The translations under genes and the position numbers were made by a program. Under the pieces are notes generated by a model, which ran no database searches, was not told the origin of the DNA, and was given only the letters and a program-made list of their open reading frames with translations. Source: Lactuca virosa (taxonomy: Eukaryota; Streptophyta; Magnoliopsida; Asterales; Asteraceae). Taken from it: DNA of 64,000 nucleotides. The stretch's first letter is position 1; each line of letters starts with the position of its first letter. Shown piece by piece: positions 58,588-64,000 of the stretch. The DNA lies in assembly GCA_928212115.1 (NCBI GenBank), contig CAKMRJ010004445.1, positions 76,762,597-76,826,596 of the forward strand, read 5' to 3'.

Positions 58588-60239
58588 TTCATAATCTGAA
58601 TTATGAGAACTTGGCAAATAGAAATGGAAATGTTATAGCAAAAGACTGGTTTAGTCTTTATGTGAGACATCATGACTCGTGTCCCATATGCTTCGGATAT
58701 AGGATCGATTTCATGTGCTATATTTATCCTTTCTAAAATTTTCCAAATGCCTGGGGCATTAAGAAGGGAAAAGGTCTAGAACTGGATATGACTAAAAGGA
58801 TTAAGCAATTATCGAGGACAATCTAAGGTTTACCAAAGATTGGTTGCTCAAGGACAGTTGGAAGTATAGTGTTAATTCTGGAAGGACCATATTGACATAA
58901 TCTGTAAGGAGGCAACTCTTGTTCAGAGGTGATAGTCAAAATGGAATATGGAAATGTTTCAAAGTTGGAAATTATTCAATCTGTGTAAGATTAGGAAACT
59001 TAATGCAAGAAGGATGTTTCCAAGGAGTTGATCTCCTTGGAATGCTCTGTAATGTTTGTTGTCAAGTCCTTGTGACTCTGTGCATAATCATTACAGGAGG
59101 ATCAATGCATATAAGTTTAGAATCTAACAAGATTACGGTAAATGACAAGAATTTGGTGTTCTTACATTTACAAAAGGTTTTGGGACTGTGAAAGAGGATC
59201 ATTGGAGTTATGTTCAATTGATCTAATTCACAAAGTGAAGATCATAGACAAACATAGTATGCATACTTGGTGTATGGCATGACTAGTGTTTAGAAAACAT
59301 AGTGTGCATGCTTGGAGCATGGCATGACTATTGTTTCAATTCAAGTATTAAGTTGATTAATCGAAACATGAATAATGAGTAATCAATATGGTGCTTAGAT
59401 AAAAGATGTTTTATTTACACTCAAAGTGTTGGGGCCATATAGGATTAGTATTATTTTTGTGTTTCACTTTGCATGTTTTGACTTCCAAAATAACTTGGTC
59501 GTTCTCCCTGAATGACTAAGTTATTCAAACCATCCACAGTCAGTCATATGTTGGAAGTAGATATGAATCAAGACTGTCATGAATTTGGCTTGTATGATTT
59601 GTCTAATGTGCATTAGACATAGCAAGAGTTGCTACAACATTCATGAGTGCTCATAAGTTCTGAGTATTGGATTCAACCCGCGCTCATTGGAATCACTTCA
59701 TGGATTTTATCACGAGTGATCATGAGACGATAATATCTTATATTCTTCAAACCTAGAGATATGAGTTGTTACTATGAGTTGGTTGTACATTGATTGCACG
59801 AAAACGCATTCGGTAATTCGGTGTTATAAAACGTGCCTTTGTGTATGATTCAACAAGTAGTAGAACAAGCCATATGAGTCCAAGTTTATCCATTCCTTTT
59901 ACCTTCGGGATAAAAGTGATATCTGTGGGCCCCTCGATGATTTGGTGATGACAAATGTAAGTGCTCGGCCAGGCCTGGACTGATTTGATTTGTTCAATTA
60001 GTCAATCGTCATAAATCGGAAATCGGGAAACAACAAATGGACAGAGAGAATGATTATAATCCATGTCTCAGTCCATATGATATCTAGAATGGAGGAATAT
60101 ATGATCCCTTATCTAATGGACAAGTCATTGACAAAGGTCAGAGTTCATCTACAAGGTCAGAGTTCGACAGCGACTTTTGAGAGCTACGATTGCCAGTTGG
60201 TTCCTGAAGTCATACGCAATAATAGTTTTAGACTTATCC
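56381..60239 (+). other. noncoding interior of element D (3' part)
   Basis: About 3.9 kb with no recognisable protease, integrase or RT. It holds one motif 1 copy (57996), two motif 2 copies (58070, 58572) and a long 3' block matching E 40830-41600 on the other strand (for example ATCACGAGTGATCATGAGAC). Confidence 0.7.
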
Positions 60240-60250
60240 AAGTGGGAGAC

Positions 60251-61028
60251 TGTTGGATTAGTGTCTAAGTCCATAACTATAATTGGTATGTACTTGACCC
60301 GACTCGGCATGGTCCATTTGGGTTGCATGGCATTAGAACATTTGGATAGACCGTTTATGAGGAAAAGACATTTTGTGACATATTAATATATTATAAGTTC
60401 TAATATATTTAATAGGAAATCATGTGATTTAATTAGTATTGATCAAGAATTAATTTGGACTTAATTTAGTGATCAAAAAGAGACTAATTAAATATATGGG
60501 GATTGATTGTGTAAATCATTCATTCTTATATATGTGGGCTTATGATCCAAGATTCCTTTATGTTGGGGTTTAACCCATGTGATGATCCATGGATACTCCA
60601 TGGAGGTTAAAACCCATGGAGCATAAGGAATGGGTAAAGTCATGAGTTACATGGTGTAACCCTAATAGCCACACTATATAAGAACCCCTTTAGTTCAAGA
60701 AATTGGCACTAGTGATACATACTTTGAGGGCTAGCCAATTTGAACATGCATGTCTTCTTCTCATGGTTATTCCAAGAGTTCATGATGTTGTGTGAACCAT
60801 TTGAGGTGTCACACTTGGGGCACTAGGCTCTCAAGCTTCATGGAGTCAAGCAACAACAACAAGGTATGTATTCTATCTATTTTAGTATCCTAGTATCAAT
60901 GTTTTGATATGCTAGTTAGGATAATACCTTGGATAATCATATTTGCATGTATAATAGAGAAAACATAGATCCAAGGTATTTAGGGTTGCATGTACACTTA
61001 GGAGTGTTAGAATGCTCAAAACCCAACA
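60251..61028 (+). repeat. 3' LTR of element D
   Basis: Starts TGTTGGATTAGTGTCTAAGT after the polypurine run at 60240-60250 and ends AAAACCCAACA. Confidence 0.93.
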
Positions 61029-61033
61029 CTTTT
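61029..61033 (+). repeat. target site duplication of element D, right copy
   Basis: CTTTT, identical to 53291-53295. Confidence 0.92.
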
Positions 61034-62230
61034 TCTATCGAGTTGAAGACCACCATAGTTTGAATCAGAGTAAGCTTGCAGAAGGAAACTTTCATTTGCT
61101 GGATACCATATTCCGAGACTCTTTGTACCTTTGAGGTATCGAAATATTTGTTTCACAGCCAAAAGATGAGACATCTTCGGATTGACTTGAAATCAGGCAC
61201 ATAAACATGTTGAGAACATAATGTCCGGGCAACTTGCAATGAGATAGAGTAAGGATCCAATCATTCCACGATACTTCTTTTCATCAACGGAAACACCCGA
61301 AGGGTCTGCAAAGATTTTGTGTCCGAAGCCCATAGGTACCTTGGCTGAGGCACAGGTGTCCATTGAGAATTTCTTGAAAAGTTCCGAAATGTACTTCTCT
61401 TGGTGAATGAAAATAAATTTGTTAGTCTGTTTGACTTGAAGGCCAAGAAAGAAGCTTAATTTTCGATTCATGCTCATTTGGAATCGACTGATCATAAGTT
61501 TGGCAAAATCAGCAACCATAGATGAATCTGTAGATCCAAAAATGATGTCGTCCACATTAATTTATACCAGCATGAGATGTTTTCCATTTGATCTTCGGAA
61601 TAGAGTGGGATCAAGTATTCCTCTTTGAAAACCTGAGCGTTTGAGAAAATCGGTGAGAGTCTCGTACCAAGCCTGAGGAGCTTGCTTGAGTCTGTAGACA
61701 GCCTTTCGGAGTTTATAACAGTAGTTTGGAAAGGAAAGATTAATAAATCTGGGGGGCTGTTGAAGATATACTTCAATGTCGAGTTCACCATTAAGAAAGG
61801 CAATCTTAACATCCATTTGGTAAACTTTGAAGCCTTTGTGAGCAGCATAAGCAAGAAAGATTCTGATAGCTTCAAGTCGTGCAACAGGAGCAAATGTATC
61901 GTCGTAGTCAAGACCTTCAATTTGAGTAAAAACTTTAGATACCAATCTTGCCTTATTTCGGATGATAACTCATGCATCGTCTAGCTTGTTGCGAAATACC
62001 CATGTTGTACCTACAATAGGGTGATGTTGAGGAGGAGGCATGAGAGTCCAGACTTCATTTCGGTCAAATTCTGCCAATTCTTCTTGCATGGCTCTAATCC
62101 AATCAGCATGCTCTAATGCTTCCTTGATGGATTTGGGTTCAACCATGGATATGAATGCTGAAAAGTGACATTCATTTTGGATGTTGGTAGCTGAGCGAGT
62201 TTGTACACCAACATTCGGATTGCCGATCAC
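61034..62230 (-). pseudogene. Copia C reverse transcriptase
   Basis: Minus-strand RT in order: EALEHADWIRAMQEELAEF, the FAPVARLEAIR region, MDVKIAFLNGEL, LKQAPQAWYETL, and the catalytic segment INVDDIIFGST near 61555 (the Tyr of YVDD is Asn here). Then IHQEKYISELFKKF, KVPMGFGHKI and GMIGSLLYLIAS. Stops lie at 61970 and 61562. It runs into RNase H, cut by element D. Sequence style is SIRE-like, related to but clearly diverged from the copia B pol. Confidence 0.9.
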
Positions 62231-62709
62231 TTGGTTTGGAGGATGATCCTTCGTCCAAACATGTAATCGAGGGAGTTCTTGTGCAGCCGAAGATCCTACA
62301 TCAACAGTGGAATTGATTTGCTCCCCCTAAATGATTTGAATATTGGGATGATGCTCCCCCTGAACTTCTGAACCGGAGAGGTTGACATCATCATCAGAAG
62401 GAAACTCAAGAAATTTTCGTTTTCATCAATGTTGAGAGGATTAGAGTCATCGAAATCAGCAGCTGCATCTTGGAAGCCATCCACATTTGATTCAAGAGAG
62501 GGATTTGCATTACTCTCCCCCTCAACCTGAGAAGGTTGAAATGGTTCGGAATCAAATGGAGGGAGGCTCGGAAGTGGACCGGAGAGGTTGTCAGAAACTG
62601 GGGCTTTCGAAGGATGAATAGGAATTAGAGATGGTCTTGATCGAGATTCCGAATCAAGAGTGGTTTCGGAAGGACCAACGAGAGTTTCAAAGTCAACTTC
62701 AAGAATGGT
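62231..62709 (-). other. linker between integrase and RT of Copia C
   Basis: Acidic, Ser/Asn/Pro-rich coding linker with frameshifts. Three GGGGGAG tracts on the minus strand (plus CTCCCCC near 62321, 62355 and 62516) match the four tracts in the same linker of copia B (23125-23200). Confidence 0.65.
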
Positions 62710-63660
62710 TTAAGGGTTCGGACATCCTCGCGGAGGAGCATCAGACTCCATGATGTGAGTTGTGATGTGAGTGGGGCCAGAATTCCGAACGAAGTTGTCA
62801 TCAAAGGTAATATCAAAACTTTCTTCCAGAACACGAGTTCTCCGGTTGAGAACTCTGTAAGCCTTTGATTTGGAAGAGTACCCAAGAAAGATGGCTTCAT
62901 CAGCTTTAGGTTGAAACTTTGTAAGCTGATCACGGTTGTTTTGGATGAAGCATCTACATCCGATGACATGCAAAAAGGATATTGTTGGCTTTCGACCATT
63001 CATTGCTTTGTATGGTGTCATGTTGAGACGTTGATTGATGATACTTCTATTTTGAGTGAAGCAAGCAGCGGATACAGCTTCAGCCCAAAGATAGAGTGGT
63101 AAGTTTGCATAGTTCAGCATCGATCGAGCAGCTTCAACAAGTGTTCTATTGCGTCTTTCAACTACACCATTTTGTTGTGGAGTGTAGGGAGCTGAGAAGT
63201 TGTGATCGATTCCTTTTTCTGTGAGAAATTTCTCAATGGTGGAGATAACAAATTCCGAACCATTATCACTTTGGATTCTCCTGACCGGGAGTTTGATAAG
63301 AACTTCTATTCCTTTGATAAAATTGATGAGCTCAGAGGCTGTTTCGGATTTCAGCCTTAAGAAGAAGACCCAGGTGAACCTTGTAAAGTCATCAACAATC
63401 ACAAGAATGTATTTCTTATGATGAAGACTTTATACAGTGGATGGTCCACAAAGATCAATGTGTAGAAGTTCCAATGGTTCCGAGATGGACTTTTCTATGA
63501 TAACAGGATGACCCTTCTTTGATTGCTTACCACACTCACACACAGCACATAAATGATCATTTTCAAACTTCGGAAGAGGTAAACCTCTTACCATTTCGCC
63601 TGATACAAGATCATTCATGTACCGAAAGTTCAGATCGGCAAGCCTTCGGTGTCATAACCA
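62710..63660 (-). pseudogene. Copia C integrase
   Basis: The zinc region ends CAVCECGKQSKKGHPV; its His pair near 63650 is in a shifted frame. The core has LHIDLCGPS, IVDDFTRFTWVFFL, QSDNGSEF and NGVVERRNR, so all three catalytic acidic residues are present. ACFTQNRSIINQRLNMTPY and FLGYSSKSKAYRVLNRRT follow. Stops at 63430 and 62710. This is the best-preserved catalytic core in the window. Confidence 0.9.
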
Positions 63661-64000
63661 ACTAGAGAAGGCAGAGTTGCGGTTTGCCAATAATCATGTT
63701 GATGTCAAGCGGGTACATGTTCTTGTTGCGAAGTGACTTTATCAAACATTCTTTTCGGTCTTCAGTCATCACATAACTATACTTTTTGCAGAATTCCACA
63801 CGTCGACTTGAGTCAGTGAGCTGAGCAACACTTATCAAGTTATGTTTCAAATCAGCTACATAAGAAACATGTGAAATAGAGAAGTTTCCATTGGTGAGAG
63901 TTCCATAACCACGAATTTGAGAATTGGAGTTGTTGCCATATGTCACGTAACCAGCATTTCGAGAAAGCTTTAAATATCGCAGAAAATCCTTCTGCCCTGT
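63661..64000 (-). pseudogene. Copia C region between protease and integrase, cut by the window edge
   Basis: GYGTLTNGNFSISHVSYVAD and LKHNLISVAQLTD are the usual Copia segment between protease and integrase. The protease active site lies right of the window. A frameshift or stop occurs at about 63662. Confidence 0.85.

Larger units (their letters stand above)
53296..61028 (+). mobile_element. gag-only Copia derivative D, 7.7 kb (LARD-like)
   Basis: LTRs 53296-54071 and 60251-61028, PBS at 54073, polypurine run AAGTGGGAGAC at 60240-60250, and TSD CTTTT. The interior holds a broken gag (55770-56380) and no pol motif. Same family as E but with a distinct LTR subfamily. The two LTRs differ by about eight changes including small indels, so this is a young insertion. 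Confidence 0.9.
39325..64000 (-). mobile_element. Ty1/Copia element C, SIRE-like, with ORF3; hosts elements D and E
   Basis: Minus-strand element continuing past the right edge. From left: 3' LTR (39325-39967), polypurine tract, ORF3 (40003-40063 plus 47581-51655), spacer with tandem repeats, RNase H (52846-53290), RT (61034-62230), integrase (62710-63660) and the protease region at the edge. Element E split ORF3 and element D split RNase H; both left exact 5 bp duplications. Gag and the 5' LTR are outside the window. Confidence 0.88.

Overview
The window looks like plant nuclear heterochromatin made almost entirely of nested LTR retrotransposons. I see no intact host gene. The organism is probably an Asteraceae species; a Lactuca-type genome is my inference from the style of the repeats (LTRs rich in GTACGCCC..CGTAC motifs, leaders with ACTCGCCGAGT motifs, very large SIRE-like Copia elements). 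This has not been tested by a search. Nearly every reading frame carries stops or frameshifts, so these are fossils rather than working genes.

Left block (1-13765): a rearranged SIRE-like Ty1/Copia composite. On the minus strand lie a non-autonomous element with an unrecognised ORF (2210-3187), its PBS and a piece of LTR, then a full-length but stop-riddled Copia gag (3603-6771). At about 6890 the orientation flips. On the plus strand follow the end of RNase H, a 1.9 kb spacer, a long third gene (ORF3, 9015-13405) and a 314 bp LTR (copia A).

Centre block (13766-36202): Ty3/Gypsy element 1 (gag-pol with a chromovirus-type tail and a 2.19 kb 3' LTR ending at 33840). It is interrupted at its left by copia A and in its integrase by copia B (17491-30933, paired 313 bp LTRs, exact 5 bp duplication CATTT). 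Gypsy 1 itself sits in the integrase of gypsy 2 (33841-36202). Next come a third Gypsy LTR (36203-38790), a probable hAT terminus (38791) and a broken histone H2A fragment (39139-39324).

Right block (39325-64000): a minus-strand Copia element C (3' LTR, ORF3, RNase H, RT, integrase, start of protease; it runs off the right edge). It is interrupted by two related gag-only Copia derivatives in opposite orientations: E (40064-47580, minus, TSD CAATG) and D (53296-61028, plus, TSD CTTTT).

The most interesting common thread is ORF3. All three SIRE-like elements carry a roughly 1,250-1,380 codon gene downstream of pol. A spacer with its own tandem repeats separates it from pol, and in each case a TATA box lies 96-112 bp before the ORF3 ATG. 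This suggests a third retrotransposon gene expressed from an internal promoter.
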